Source: Linum tenue (Eukaryota; Streptophyta; Magnoliopsida; Malpighiales; Linaceae). From it: a DNA stretch of 64,000 nt. Location of the stretch: positions 28,741,633 to 28,805,632 of the forward strand of contig CAMGYJ010000009.1 of the NCBI GenBank assembly GCA_946122785.1, read 5' to 3'. Below, piece after piece: positions 10,218-21,840 of this stretch. Each line of letters starts with the position of its first letter. Positions within the stretch are counted from its first letter, which is position 1. The position numbers were made by a program, and so were the translations under genes. Below the pieces are notes generated by a model, which had not been told where the DNA came from, did not search any database, and saw only the letters and a list, made by a program, of their open reading frames with translations.

Positions 10218-12309
10218 ATGCGAGTCAAGAGAGAAGGTCAAATTTGTGGTTCTGATTCAGGGGATGGACCAATTGATGCCTTGCCCTGCTCGGTTTATTT
10301 GGGTAGTCGAAGGATCAGTATTCCAAAGACACCTTCTGTTAACAGGTATGCCTCTGTACCCACATTCCCTGCATCTCTGGTGCTTTTACAGATGGAGTTT
10401 ATCTATGTTGTCGAATTATTTTCTCTATTGTTCGCCTAAGAAAAGGACTTATAACGTATGATCCACTGTTTTAATCATGCGCCAGGACAACTGGTCCTAC
10501 TAGGCATTCAAGGAAAAGCGGCTGGACCAAGCATGAGGTAGGTAATTTTACTAGTTCAATGTGGCTGCACATTCTTTATTTCTTTAGTTGGATCGAATGT
10601 TTCCTGGATATGGGTAGTAAAAGTGACCGATTAGTGAACTGGGTTTGGATCAAAGAAGATGTGGTTAACTGCTTATGATGGATGAAACTTATGAGATTGT
10701 TTCTTGACATTCCTTAACGTAAAGTGCTAACTCATGGGAACGGTTGTTTAGAATTTCATCACTGCTTGATAACGATATGAGAGTTCTGGTGGACAGGATC
10801 ATCTTCTGACAAAAACTGTCCAAAAGTTTCAAGGGAGGAGATGGAGGCTCATAGGTGAACATATAGCCATTGTTGCGGTTTGCCTTTTGCATGCTTGTGA
10901 AATTTAGTTTGATGTTTTGACTATAATTTTCTGTCTTGTCCAGCTGAGTGTCTTCCAGGGAGGTCAATTTCTCAGTGCTTTTACAGATGGCACCGGGTTC
11001 TCAATCCATCAATTTTCAAAGGAACCTGGACAAAGGAGGTAATTGATCTTCTGAATTTTGGTGATCGGACAGACCAAAACTATGCATTGCAGTTGTGTTT
11101 CATGTGTTTGCTTCAACTTTCAGGAAGATGATTGCATAAGAGAGTTGGTCAGAATTCATGGTCTGAGTAAATGGTCCGTCATTGCAAGGTTTTTGCCAGG
11201 TCGCCTAGGCAAGCAATGCAGGGAGAGGTTGTTGTTTCTTTGTTTTAGAATGTCGCATGAACTTGGTTACTATTCGGAAGAATGCTTTGGAGAACATTTT
11301 AGCTAAAATGTGAAACGAACTTTTCTCAGATGGCATAACCATTTGGATCCAAGGATTAAGGCAGCTTCCTGGACCGAAGATGAGGAAAGGACTCTTGCAT
11401 TTTACCATGAGATTTATGGCAACAAGTGGGCATCTTTAGCTCGATATCTGCCTGGAAGGTAAATCTGTTAGAGAAGGAAATGATCTCCACAATCTTAACA
11501 CCACGAATTGAATAGTTTGTGGGAGCAGGAATGAAATTTGTTTATGTTCATCTGTCACCCAATTTAGCATGTTTTTTCCTCGTAAAATCCACAGGAGTTG
11601 CAATGCGATAAAGAACCACTGGAACTGCTTATTGAGGAACAATTTAGCTGTGAATCAACCGACCAAGTGCAGTTGTGCAGCAGAGAGCCCGTGTTTGGAC
11701 ATTGCAAAGTCCCCTTTACAGAAGAAACTTGCTTCCATAGCTAAGACTAAGAAGCGAATAGCTTTCAGTTCTGCTGTAGTTGCAATGGAGGAGAACGATT
11801 CAAGAGAATTCTCAAACCTTCAGAGTTCCCCGTCAGAGTATGTCCTTCCTTCAACTGAATCTCTACCAAGATACTGCAGGCAAAGCAATGTGCTGAGTGT
11901 TCTAGATATGAACACAACAGAAGAAAAGTCACCACCTCTGCTTGCGTTAACCAATGAATTCAGTAAGCAGAATGGAGACGAGGGTAATCAGGTAAAGGAA
12001 CAAGTTCCAGGTGTGCCAACCCCAAGAAGCCATACACAAGGAAGCTCAGTGGTTCTGAACCCGGAAACCATTTTGAGGAATTCAGCAAAGACATTCAGAA
12101 ACATGCCTTCCATCATAAGGAAGAGAAGCTCCATGACCAGGAATGAGACTTATGCTACAATGGCCACAAGCAGTGGTTCAGGAGTTACCAGGTGCAGCAG
12201 CAGCTTGCTGTCAGGGCAGCAAGGGTTCCTTTCCTTGTTTCACAAGTCATATCCTGCATTCGCCGTTCAATCCCTGAGAAGGAACCTGGACAGTGCATTT
12301 GATCCATAA
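10218..12309 (+). CDS. Three-repeat MYB transcription factor (MYB3R type)
   Basis: There are seven coding exons: 10218-10345, 10486-10537, 10797-10854, 10944-11038, 11124-11227, 11330-11458 and 11595-12309. All introns are GT-AG, and all joins keep frame for a predicted 426 aa. Three complete MYB repeats follow one another. Their nine tryptophans are at residues 56, 76, 95 (R1), 108, 128, 147 (R2) and 160, 179, 198 (R3). R2 contains LPGRLGKQCRERW and R3 contains N-A-I-K-N-H-W, both typical of MYB3R. These nuclear proteins bind MSA elements and activate or repress G2/M genes. The C-terminal half (from about residue 210) is serine-rich, with no motif I recognise. The protein is short for the family, similar to the shorter plant members. 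Which MYB3R subgroup it belongs to cannot be decided by eye. Confidence 0.93.
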
Positions 12310-12969
12310 TAATGTCCGATTCTTTGTTTCGTTATTTTCTCTTTTTCCTTTAAGTTCTAGGGCTGTCAGATTTTGTCATCAGAAAAAAAAATTGAGCTTT
12401 TTGTCTGTGGTGGGAGGGATGTATATACGGAAACGTGAAGGGAGTACTAATGCTTTGTCTGGTGGGAATTTCTAAGGTTCACATCTCGATTTCCGGATTA
12501 AGGATAATGGGAAGATTATCGATAACAATTGCACGGAATTGATGGTGTCATTTTCAGCGGAAGTAAGAGCGCCATAAAGGAAATAAGATGTTTGAACTGT
12601 TATGGATTTGGACATGAGCCGGGTTCATGCTCTAATCATGATTTATTGTTCCCATTAGTAGAAGTCTTGTTCTCTTTTAAGTTGAAGTTTTATGGGGAAA
12701 TAAAATAGGAAGGTAACTATACTTGATAAATTTTGTTAACGGAATATGAAGAACTCTAACACATGGAAATAGTCATTCTTATTACAAGACAGTTTCATGT
12801 AACTATGTAAGCATGAACCGATTAGATTCAGTTGCAGGATCAACTTGATGGCAATTACGTAAGTATCAAACATGCTAATCAAACAATTAACACCAGATGG
12901 GGAACAATCTAGACAATGTTACTTTTAAAAGAAACGGAAAAAAAAAGACAATGTGATATTGTCATATGC
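12310..12969. other. MYB3R 3' flank with a zinc-knuckle-like codon run
   Basis: The first part is presumably the 3' UTR; no single polyadenylation signal stands out. At about 12574-12645 the plus strand reads C-L-N-C-Y-G-F-G-H-E-P-G-S-C, which fits the CX2CX4HX4C zinc-knuckle spacing of retroelement gag proteins. It may be a tiny retroelement relic. No other gene is visible. Confidence 0.35.
12521..12554 (+). repeat. 34-bp direct repeat, copy 1
   Basis: A 34-bp sequence beginning GATAACAATTGCACGG ends GGTGTCATTTT. It recurs at 14523-14556 with one change. The two copies lie either side of the Mutator element at 12970-14504. Confidence 0.8.
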
Positions 12970-13363
12970 GGGATGGGATTCGGTGACAATGCTTTAGAGG
13001 GTTGTGAGATTCACAACCCAATTTGTAACCATCGGATACGTTCTCTCTTTTATCTTTTTTTTTTTTTAAAAAATCAATGGTTAAGATTAAACAAGGGCGA
13101 CTTCGGAATGGAAAACTTACCACATGTGATCCTTTCCATTTTCCATATAAATACTCTTCATTGAAAAAAAAAAACAGAATCCCCCCATCATCGTCGCCGC
13201 CGCCTTCCTCCCTCTGTCCTCCTCACGCCGACGGCATCTCTGCCGCCCCTGCAAGGCTACGCTGCACCCGTCCGGTCTTTACACCACCGCGGCCGCCTCT
13301 GCCTCCCCCTACCTCCGCCTCCCACCACCTCAAGTCTTCATGGCGCCGCCACGAGGTCACCGT

Positions 13364-13966
13364 TAGGGCTGCAAATGAGCCAAGCCGCTCGTGAGCAACT
13401 CGGCGTTCGAATCGGAAAAAACTCGTTCGACACTCGACTCGTTATTTAACAAGCCGGCTCGCGAGCTAACTCGTTAGTTAACGAGCCAAGCCTGAGCTAG
13501 ACCATGCTCAGCTTGATAAGCTCGCGAGCTAGCTTGATTCGGTGGCTTGTCGAGCTAAGCTCGCGAGCTGCCTTGTTTTGAGCTTGTGGAAGGATGAATT
13601 ACTCTTTTAAACATGAACATTGTCTTCTAATACAGATGTGTATGAAATTTAGATGTTATTTATAGTTTCTAGTGTTCTTTCTATCATTTAAATTCTTATG
13701 TTTATACATTTTTCCAGCAAAAATGATTTTAAATTGAGCTCATCTTGAGCCGAGCTTGTACTAAGCTTGACAAGCTATGTTAATGAGCATTTATCGAGCT
13801 CTACCGAGTCGAGCTCGAGCCAGATTATTTTTATTCAAGCCGAGCTCGAGCTCGAGCTGGATTATCAAAATTCGAGCTCGAGCCGAGCTCGAGCTGAAAA
13901 ATTAATAAACGAGCCGAGCTCAAGCTAAGCAAAAACTCGACTCGACTCGGCTCGTTTGCAGCCCTA
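13364..13966. mobile_element. Non-autonomous hAT element nested in the MULE
   Basis: The termini are TAGGGCTGCAAATGAGCC and GGCTCGTTTGCAGCCCTA, an inverted repeat with one mismatch. The flanking 8-mers are GTCACCGT (13356-13363) and GTCACCGC (13967-13974), a target duplication with one change. The 603-bp interior is full of GAGCTCG and CTCGAGC motifs near both ends, probable transposase-binding repeats. No coding capacity is seen. Confidence 0.88.
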
Positions 13967-14068
13967 GTCACCGCCTCTTCCCTACCTTTCCCTTTCCTCA
14001 TCTCTTAATTTTTTTTTTCCAGATCTGTGACTTTTCAAATTCCAGATCTGATTTTTTGTGTTAGTCTC

Positions 14069-14176
14069 TAGTGGTACGCTACTAGTGGTATTGTTTCACT
14101 ACCAATGTCATTGACCAGTGGTACTGGAACGCTACCACTACTAGTAGTAGCGTACCAGTACCACTGGACGAAAATC
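14069..14176. repeat. Imperfect inverted repeat built on AGTGGTA / TACCACT
   Basis: Inside the MULE, several AGTGGTA units are followed by their complements TACCACT and TAGTAGTAGC. The segment could fold into a long imperfect hairpin. Any peptide read here is a by-product of the repeat. Confidence 0.5.
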
Positions 14177-14504
14177 ACTACCACTAGCGCACTCACATAG
14201 TAGAACTTTTTTTGCAGGTGGCCGGAGTAAGCTTGATTCAAGGATTTCACCGGAAAAAAGTCTGCCGGTCGGAGAAAGTTTGGCAGTCGGAGCAGAGAGG
14301 CTGCTGGAAAAAGTAGAGAGAGATATATGTGTATTAATTATAGGGGTTTTTCTTAAAAAGCGTGTATTTAATATAAGTTTTTAATTTCCAATATGTAATT
14401 AATACAAAAAAAATCATTAATAAATTTATTTTTTTGTCATACCCAAATTGCCATTGATTGTGAATCTCACAACCCCCTCAGGGGTTGTCACCGTATCTCA
14501 TCCC

Positions 14505-15099
14505 GTCATATGCATACCAATTGATAACAATTGCACGAAATTGATGGTGTCATTTTGTATACGCCTAGACGCATTTATGTGCTAGGCATTGACAAAATGC
14601 ATCGCCAATGCTCTAGGTAGACAATTATGCATTCATAACACCTAAATTATACCTAGGTGAATCTAGACACAAGTGATCGTGTAAGACATGATAAATCAAA
14701 TCGAGGTGCGCTTAAGCGCGCTGGCAGCCCAAGGATTAAAAACATTGTACCTAATCTTCTCAAAACGACGCCATCTTCAGCTGTATTATATTTGACGTGT
14801 CCTTCATCATCCTCCCTTGATTCGAAATTCCAATTCTAGGTCAATGAGACAAAGGTGTCGTTTGGAAGTTGCATTGTTTTTGTGAGATTGCTACTATACT
14901 TGTATTCTTTAGAATGCATTCATTTTGTTTATTTTTAGCAGACACAATACATTGATTTTTTATGTGATGTGATAGAAACTATCACTCGATAAGGATTTTT
15001 TCTCGTGTCTATCTCTCTAACAGAACTATTCTCTGAACTCAACAGAGTTCCTATTCTCGTCTCCTTTGCTAAGACTTTTTCAGCTCCTCTAGAGTAAGA
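14505..15099. other. Spacer containing copy 2 of the 34-bp repeat
   Basis: This holds the MULE target duplication (14505-14513) and the second copy of the 34-bp repeat (14523-14556). The rest is AT-rich with no gene motif. Confidence 0.5.
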
Positions 15100-15686
15100 T
15101 CTCGAGCTGGATGGCAGCTCTAGTAACTATTCCTCAGCAACTAGAGATTTGGTTGGGGGAAAAAAATTCGGGAGAAGCTATAGACCCAGAATACCATATG
15201 TAGTTAAGAGGGTCACTATTTTTGGAAAGGTAAGGAAGAAAGGTAAAGTACAAGGGAAGCCTCCAGATGGAGATGGTAAAGATGGGAGCCATGACACGGT
15301 ACATATTAGTGAAAAGGTGGAGGAATGGAGTGTAGAGATGGACAAAGGCTCAATTAGTGAAGATTCGGTGGTAGAGGAGGGTCTGCCTCAGCTGAGCATT
15401 GAGCCAAGAGCAGAAGGAGAAATTAAAGCAGAGACTTCATTCTGCCCAGAGTTCTCTGTAATGATGATGGAAGGGGTGAAAAAGAAGGGTTTCTACCAAC
15501 ACTAGACATGAGTTATAGCGGTTTGGAAGAGAGATGGAGTATTTTAAGAGGGTGAAGGGAGGGCGAATCAACCTCATAGACCCTGGATCTAAAACAAAAA
15601 ACATTTCTCTTCTTCGATTAACCTTACTTGTTCCAAACTCTGCCCTAACTCAGAGCTACACAAAACAAAAGAGAGACAAAAGTCGA

Positions 15687-16601
15687 ATGGATATCAACAA
15701 GCTAGCAGAGAGAGCAGGAAGGTTGAACGTCGAACGCTTCAAACCCTCATCTTCTGGAGGAAGAGGTGATCGCCCAAAACTGACAACCAACACAGGTAGG
15801 AGAATATCGATGCTGTTGGGGAAGATGTTAACCGAGAATAAGGTCGCCTTGGCCAAGGCAGCAGGGGCAGCTAGGTATGCTTGGGGAAGGTATGGAGAAG
15901 TCAGAGTTCAACCCACCGAAACCCAAAATCTCTTCATCTTCACAATTAGTGATGCAAAAACCAGGGAGAGAGTGTGGTAGGAAAGACAATGGAGCAAGTC
16001 CAATATGATGACAGCTCTAGCGAAGTTTGAAGGAAGAGGAGAGTCAGAAGCGGTCCCCATGAACAAGCTGGCAGTGTGGGTTCAGATTCATGGATTCCAC
16101 CAAAGCCAGAGGTGCAAGCAAAATGTTGTGTAGATTGACACCTTATACTTCCTGAAATTCATGGATCTGGACAGGGCAAGCCTACACTTCAACGACTATA
16201 GAAGATTCAAGAGGATGCTGGAGGAAATCGACGTGTACGAACCTGTCCCAATGGGATTCGATTTCCCCTTCACTGATGAAGCCACAAGTACAGAGTATTG
16301 CGAATATATCTCATTCAAGTATGAAAGACTTGTTGAGCTATGCTACTTTTGTGGGAGAATTGGCCACAACTGGTCGACTTGTGCTAGAATGAAAGAAGAA
16401 AGGAGGAGGAGAGACTTTGTCCAACTTCGGAAATATATACCGCGGAGCTCAAGGCAGGGACTGATTCCCCTTAGAGATGGAGCAACATCAGAAGCCGCCA
16501 GGGAAGTGTTGAACCCATCAATCCGAGTGATGACCCATCAGCTTGGAGGGGATCAGGAGGGGCTTGTTTTGGGAGGGAAGGAGCAGCGACTATTGAGCTG
16601 A
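15687..16601 (+). pseudogene. LINE-B ORF1 (DUF4283 plus zinc knuckle), broken
   Basis: The frame opens with M-D-I-N-K-L at 15687 and runs through a DUF4283-like region (L-L-G-K-M-L-T, then L-F-I-F-T-I) to a stop at about 15980. There a tryptophan codon appears to be followed by TAG. After another stop near 16132 it continues from 16161. A CCHC zinc knuckle, C-Y-F-C-G-R-I-G-H-N-W-S-T-C, lies at about 16339-16380. The basic tail after the knuckle is typical of LINE ORF1 proteins, which coat the element RNA. The last codons end at 16601. Confidence 0.75.
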
Positions 16602-17232
16602 CCTCGACAAGAAGAGAGGAGGACAAAGATCCCCAAATCCCGTCGAGGTTCACCGTTAGCCGATTGGAAGAAGAAGTGAGGGCCGAAGAGAGAGGTCCCC
16701 AGGGGAAGGATGAAGGGGAGATATAGAGAAGGGATGGGATCAAGGAGCTTGGCTATGGAGATGGAGACGGCGTCATAGGCTCTTCAATGTAGCCTGAGAA
16801 TCGAAGGAGAAGGGGAGGCGCAACTGCAGGCAGAGAAGAGGTCTCAACTGGGCTCTCAGCTTTCACTTGGGCCCTTCAACCCCAACTTACAAGCCCAAGT
16901 TTCAGAGCCTGGCGAGCCCAACGTAAATGAGTTGCAGACGCATGAAGTTATCAACATGTTTAAGAGGAATTGGAGGGAGAAGCAAGCCTAACCATGAAGA
17001 AAAGGAAGGGCTTGTCGATCTAAAGCCCAACAGGAGCAGATTATGGGCTTAAAGAAGTGAATAAATTTAATTTGAGCCCATCTAGCTCTATTTTTGGAGG
17101 GGAAACAGAAGGAGGTTTTAGGAAAAAGAAGCATCACAAGTATAAGGCCTTCTTAATTAATGAACGCAATGGGAGTGTAGATGGAGATCGAGCAACGACA
17201 GTGGTGGTTCACTATAAGCCACCTCATATGCC

Positions 17233-19880
17233 ATGGGTATTGTAAGTTGGAACCCCTTACAAGAAGTTATGCGAAACATCTTGTACGACGTCATGGCACT
17301 TCAATTGTTTTTTTTTATGAAGACGAGCAACAACGAAGAATTCATGGAGGAACATAGAAGAAATCTCAAGATTTTCCCCAATAGAGAGTATGTGGAACCT
17401 GTCAACTCTTCTAGGGGCTTTGTATTATGGTGGACAGCGGGTATTGATAATAATGCACTTAGTAGTGATAAGTACTATATGGATGTTAGTATTGACGTGG
17501 GGAAGAAGTTCTATTGTACCTTTATTCATGCCCCAACTAGAGCTTCCAGTGTGAGGGAATTTTGGGAGCACTTGAGCTCCCTACGGAGTAGTAGAGAAGA
17601 TAATTGGGTCGTTGTAGGAGATTTTAATGCAGCTATCTATGAACATGAAAAACGGGGAGATGCCCTCTTAGATATGAGAATGTGGAACCTTTCAAAAGGT
17701 TCATCTTCGAAAATGCTCTCATTGACCTTGGTTTCAAAGGCAATCCTTTCACTTGGTCCAACAAACGTACTGGAACAAACTTGGTGCGAGTGAGGTTGGA
17801 TCGGGTTTTATGCTCGCCCTCTTGAAGAGAATATTTTGGAGAAGTAGTGGTCTTTCATGATAAGATGGTGGATTCTGATCATTGCCCTATAAGATTGTAT
17901 GTAAAGAATAGGACCGGGGTGGTATTTCTAGCAATCAGCTGGTAAAGTGTGAGAGAGAGCAGAAAGCCTGGGCAAAAGAATTCCATAAGAATAGCATTCT
18001 TAGGGAAAATGAAATAGTGGCGAGACTTGAGATTCTCCAGCAACTTCCCAGAGTAACAAAGAATGTGGAGGAAGAAAAGAGTCTCACAGAAGAACTTACT
18101 AAAATTTGGCTCGAAGAAGAAGTTTTTTGGAGACAAGAACACCTCCTTTTCCATGCTAGCACTATCCACAGAAAGCATAGAAACAGGGTTCTTCGCCTTA
18201 AAGACGATATGGGAGTTTGGGTGGAAGATATGACGAGACTGAAAGGTATGTCAGTGGGTTTTTTCAAAGATATGTTTAAGGCCAGATCTCCTATTGCCTT
18301 TGCCCATCTCCTTAATGGGTTCCCAGCAAGGGTCTCTGGAGAGATGAATGAGGATCTTTTTGCAGCAGTTATCAATGAAGAGATCCAAAGAGCAGTTTTC
18401 TCCCTCGGAGCTCGGAAGGCTCCAGGTCTTGATAGTTTCTCCGGAAAATTCTAAAGGAGATACTGGAATACGGTTGTCGAAACCCTCTATAGAGAAGTTA
18501 GGGAGTTCTTTGAGACAATAGCTATGCCCGAAGGATGGAATGACACACAAATTGTGATGGTGCCTAAGGTTGACCATCCGGAGAATATTGGTCAATTTTG
18601 CCCTATCAATTGCTGCAATGTCAGGTACAAGAGCATATAAAAAAATCATGGATTCACGGCTGAAGAAGTGGACTCCTTCTCTGGTTATGGAGCTCAAGAC
18701 AGCCTTCACGAGCAGCTGCCTCATCCAGGATAATATCATTATCATCCATGAAGCTCACAATCCTTCAAGAATCACAAACTAGGCAATAGGAGAGATATGA
18801 TGCTGAAACTTGATATGAAGAAAGCATATAACATGGTTGATTGGGAGTGTTTGGAGACTCTCCTTGAGATATGGGTTCGATAAGAAGTGGTGCAAATGGG
18901 CTAGCACTTGTATCCGAATAGTAAAATTCCCTGTTCTGTTCAATGGAGAAGTCTCAGAGACATTATGCCCCTCTTGGGGCATTAGACAAGGAGACCCTTT
19001 GTCCCCCTTCCTCTTTATTTTAATGTAAATCCCTTCCCCCCGCTTTCTAAAATTATGAATGTGAATTCTGGAAGTCTTCAGGTACTATGGATCCTCTGAC
19101 TCCCAATCGGGTTTCCTTCCCAGGGCGTATCAAGGGAGTCAAGCTAAACGCTATATGCCCTACCCTCACTCACTGTCTTTTTGCCAATGACACAATCATC
19201 TTTGGGAAAGCTAACATGCAAGAGGTTGAGAAAATTTTGGACCTTATCAACGAATATGGGGCTATTAGGGGCCAAGAAGTCAACATAAACAAATCTTCGG
19301 TGTTCTTCAGTGCAAATGTGCCAACTGAGGAGAAAATGACATTATCAATCACATTGGGTTTGCACCCTCCAACTGCCACTCTAAATATCCCGGAGTTTCG
19401 ATGGAATGAGGAAATTCTAAAAAAGAAACCTTCTACTTCTTATCCAAAGGATTGAGAAGATGGGAGAAGTTTGGAAGAGTCTGCTTATTTCTCATGGGGG
19501 AAAGGAAGTCCTCCTCAAATATGTCCCTCCTCCTTCTACCAGTGTCCCTTACAAATAAGATGGACTCTCTTCTCAACAATTTCTTCTAGTCAGGGTCGAT
19601 GCGGAAAAAAATTTACACTGGTGTATAAAGGAAATCCTTTGTGCCCCAAACGCAGAAGGAGGTCTTGGCTTTCAAAGCTTTAGAGATTTCAACCTAGCCC
19701 TTCTGGCCAAACAACCCTGGAGACTTCTCACTACTCCCGAGGCCCTTTGGAGTCGCCTTCTTAAAGGACTCTATTTCCCTAGGGGAGACTTCCTTTCGGT
19801 GAATAAAGGAAGTAGGTCGTCATGGATCTGGGCTAGCCTGTGGGAGTCCAAGAAAGTCATTGATCTGGCAGCAGTTAGAG
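17233..19880 (+). pseudogene. LINE-B ORF2 (endonuclease and reverse transcriptase), broken
   Basis: The first catalytic block has decayed (I-V-S-W-N at 17239 without the usual C-R-G). The endonuclease core V-V-V-G-D-F-N-A is clear near 17610. RT motifs follow in different frames: K-A-P-G-L-D near 18418, K-L-D-M-K-K-A-Y-N near 18805, G-I-R-Q-G-D-P-L-S-P near 18980, and F-A-N-D-T near 19180. In the last motif the second catalytic aspartate position of F-A-D-D reads N, which would abolish polymerase activity. RNase H is missing because the element ends early. Confidence 0.78.
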
Positions 19881-20440
19881 TGATCAAATTGAGTGATTGT
19901 TATATCTCAGCTTTTAGATGAGATTGTTGAGATAGTTGAGTTGAGATTGTTTTATCTCAACTTTTAACTAATGTTTCATCAAATTCACAATACATGTATA
20001 GTATTATACATGTATTCACAAAAATACATCTATTTAACAATCACAACTTTCAAATGACCCCAATGACTCAAAATTCAGGAATTACAACAACTTCTCATTA
20101 TCGCTCCATCCCTTTTGCTCTCTGCCATGCTTTTCATCACTGTTGACTTTAAAGAAACCACAATCCATGAATTTTGAAATTCTACTCCAACTCCAGTCGA
20201 CTCGACCCTCTGTCGTCATTTTCGACGTCATCAACCGCATAATAGCTCAACCCATGACTTCTTTAGTTAATCTATAGCTCCGGTCGACCTGACCCTCTGT
20301 CGTTCTCTTTATCATCGTCAACTACAGAGCATCCATAGCCTACGACTTCTACAAACTTGTGATTCTATTGACTCGCTAAAACACAACACCAAACCGCGAC
20401 CAAGTATAATCGCAGAATGTAAAGGCAGAATAGTGGGTAA
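19881..20440. other. Spacer with short inverted repeats
   Basis: Immediately after LINE-B stops, short inverted motifs of the type TTGAGATTG...ATCTCAAC occur at 19900-19965. These suggest another small element inserted or deleted at the junction. No gene motif is seen in the rest. Confidence 0.4.
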
Positions 20441-21840
20441 GTTTAATTTATCAACCCAGGGTCTAGATCTACTGCTTACTCCCTGAAATTCTATTATCTA
20501 GCAGTAAAATTTGAGTGATTATGATTCTAATCTAAAGCAGAAATAAAGTAGTAAATTTTTCGGTTTCTAAAGCAAGACTCGGGAATGAGTCACCCTAGCT
20601 CCTTAGTTAGGTTCAAGTTGTAATTCCCTTGGGTTGATTCACTGTTGATTAGACTGCGGAAGATCCGAAAATTGCTTGGAATCTCTTAAGCTGACCAATC
20701 CCTCTTAGATAGAATACCCGACAGGTGACTAGCCTTCACCGAAATAGACTGCTAAGGCGATTCAACAGAACTACACTACTGGAAACAGATTCCAGTACAA
20801 AGCAGTGAATTGATTGACTCTCGTACAATCAATTCACTCTTATCGATTGAAGAAGCTCTAACAATCTATTCAGATTCTATCTATCACAGGTTGAAGCAGA
20901 AATTAAAAGAAGTTTATCAGGATTCAATTGACTCAATAAACACACTTCAATCGATTAAAATCAATCAGTATATCATCCCGAAAGTTATTACAATCAAGAT
21001 CCCTAACACATGGAACTAGGGTTCTTCATACCCAAGTGAGAGAAAGGTCTACTCCATAGAGAGAGAGGAAAACAGAAATCAAAGTAGTCATACTCATAAA
21101 GATGGGAATAATATGCTCTGGGATGTCATTCTTCACTCCTAGGGACGCAATCTAGGCTTCAATGGTGAGAAATTCACTCCAAATAGCTCCTAGGGTTTGT
21201 TCTTCGTCACTTTCTCTCTCTAGAACTCTATTTTTGCTCCAAAAAGTCGAAACCCCTTCCTTTGGCTTGAATCTGCCTCTTTACCCCGATTCTGGGTGAA
21301 ATATGGGCAAGAATACGGGCGTATTTCTTCTCTGCCCGTATTTCGTCCAAAACGCGCGTTTTGGTTAAGTCGATGCGCAGAAATCCATGGTCGCGGCAGA
21401 GGAAATACTGGCAGTATTTGGGAAAATATGACCGTAATTTTGTCCCGTCCTGCCCGTATTTTGTCTTTCGCATAAATCTTCAAAGGCTGACCTCGGCAAT
21501 AAAACTACGGGCAAGACACTGGGAAATACGGTTGTAATTCAGGGAGGCTTGCCCATAATTCTCACCTTAGTCATCACCAGGCTCGGCATTAAAAATACCG
21601 GCAGGATCCAGAGAATTACACTCGCATTTGGTGCAGGGACGACAGTATTTTGCTCCCAGAATCGCCAAATGATCTCCAAACGACCCTAAACTTGCGCCTA
21701 AGCATTCCTTTACCTGCTAGGACCTGAAATGTGACAAAATAGCACAACCTAGTGCAAACTAGGCCAAGGAACCACAAATCTGAGCTAAAATGGTCAAGAC
21801 ACAAGGGTGCAATCATGTGCAAATATGACGCTATCATCTA
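20441..21840. repeat. Non-coding, repeat-like block rich in GCCCGTATTT motifs
   Basis: Between 21290 and 21640 the motif GCCCGTATTT and its complement AAATACGGGC recur in both orientations with variations. The block before it (20441-21060) reads like a plant LTR or leader sequence but has no coding domains. It may be part of a large non-coding LTR derivative. I could not find matching terminal repeats, so the class is open. Confidence 0.35.

Larger units (their letters stand above)
12970..14504. mobile_element. Mutator-type (MULE) element, possibly gene-capturing
   Basis: The left end starts GGGATGGGATTCGGTGACAA. The right end is its inverted counterpart, CGTATCTCATCCC at the edge, with arms of about 50 bp that both include TTGTGARATTCACAA-like sequence. 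The 9-mer GTCATATGC lies immediately outside both ends (12961-12969 and 14505-14513), the standard Mutator target duplication. The interior has a GC-rich, CCG-rich stretch (about 13180-13360) unlike its AT-rich surroundings, followed by the nested hAT. That base composition suggests a captured host sequence (Pack-MULE), but I cannot name a donor gene. No transposase is present. Confidence 0.85.
15100..19880 (+). mobile_element. LINE-B, plant L1-type retrotransposon, old and 3'-truncated
   Basis: Both LINE proteins are recognisable on the plus strand, but they are split by many stops and shifts. The 5' boundary is approximate: a low-complexity leader with a short frame at 15149-15505 precedes ORF1. 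The sequence resembling ORF2 stops abruptly near 19880, before the zf-RVT and RNase H domains and without a poly(A) tail. LINE insertions normally lose their 5' end, so the loss here must come from a later deletion or insertion. No target duplication was found. Confidence 0.8.

Noticed and set aside
13077..13394. Proline-rich plus-strand frame of 105 codons as a gene
   Set aside because: It runs across the MULE interior into the nested hAT and has no domain; it is better explained as captured GC-rich sequence.
17935..18745. Long minus-strand frames of 146 and 164 codons
   Set aside because: They are antisense to recognisable LINE-B reverse-transcriptase motifs.
20810..21019. Small isoleucine/serine-rich frame as a gene
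   Set aside because: It has AT-rich codon use, no domain, and lies inside a repeat-like non-coding block.
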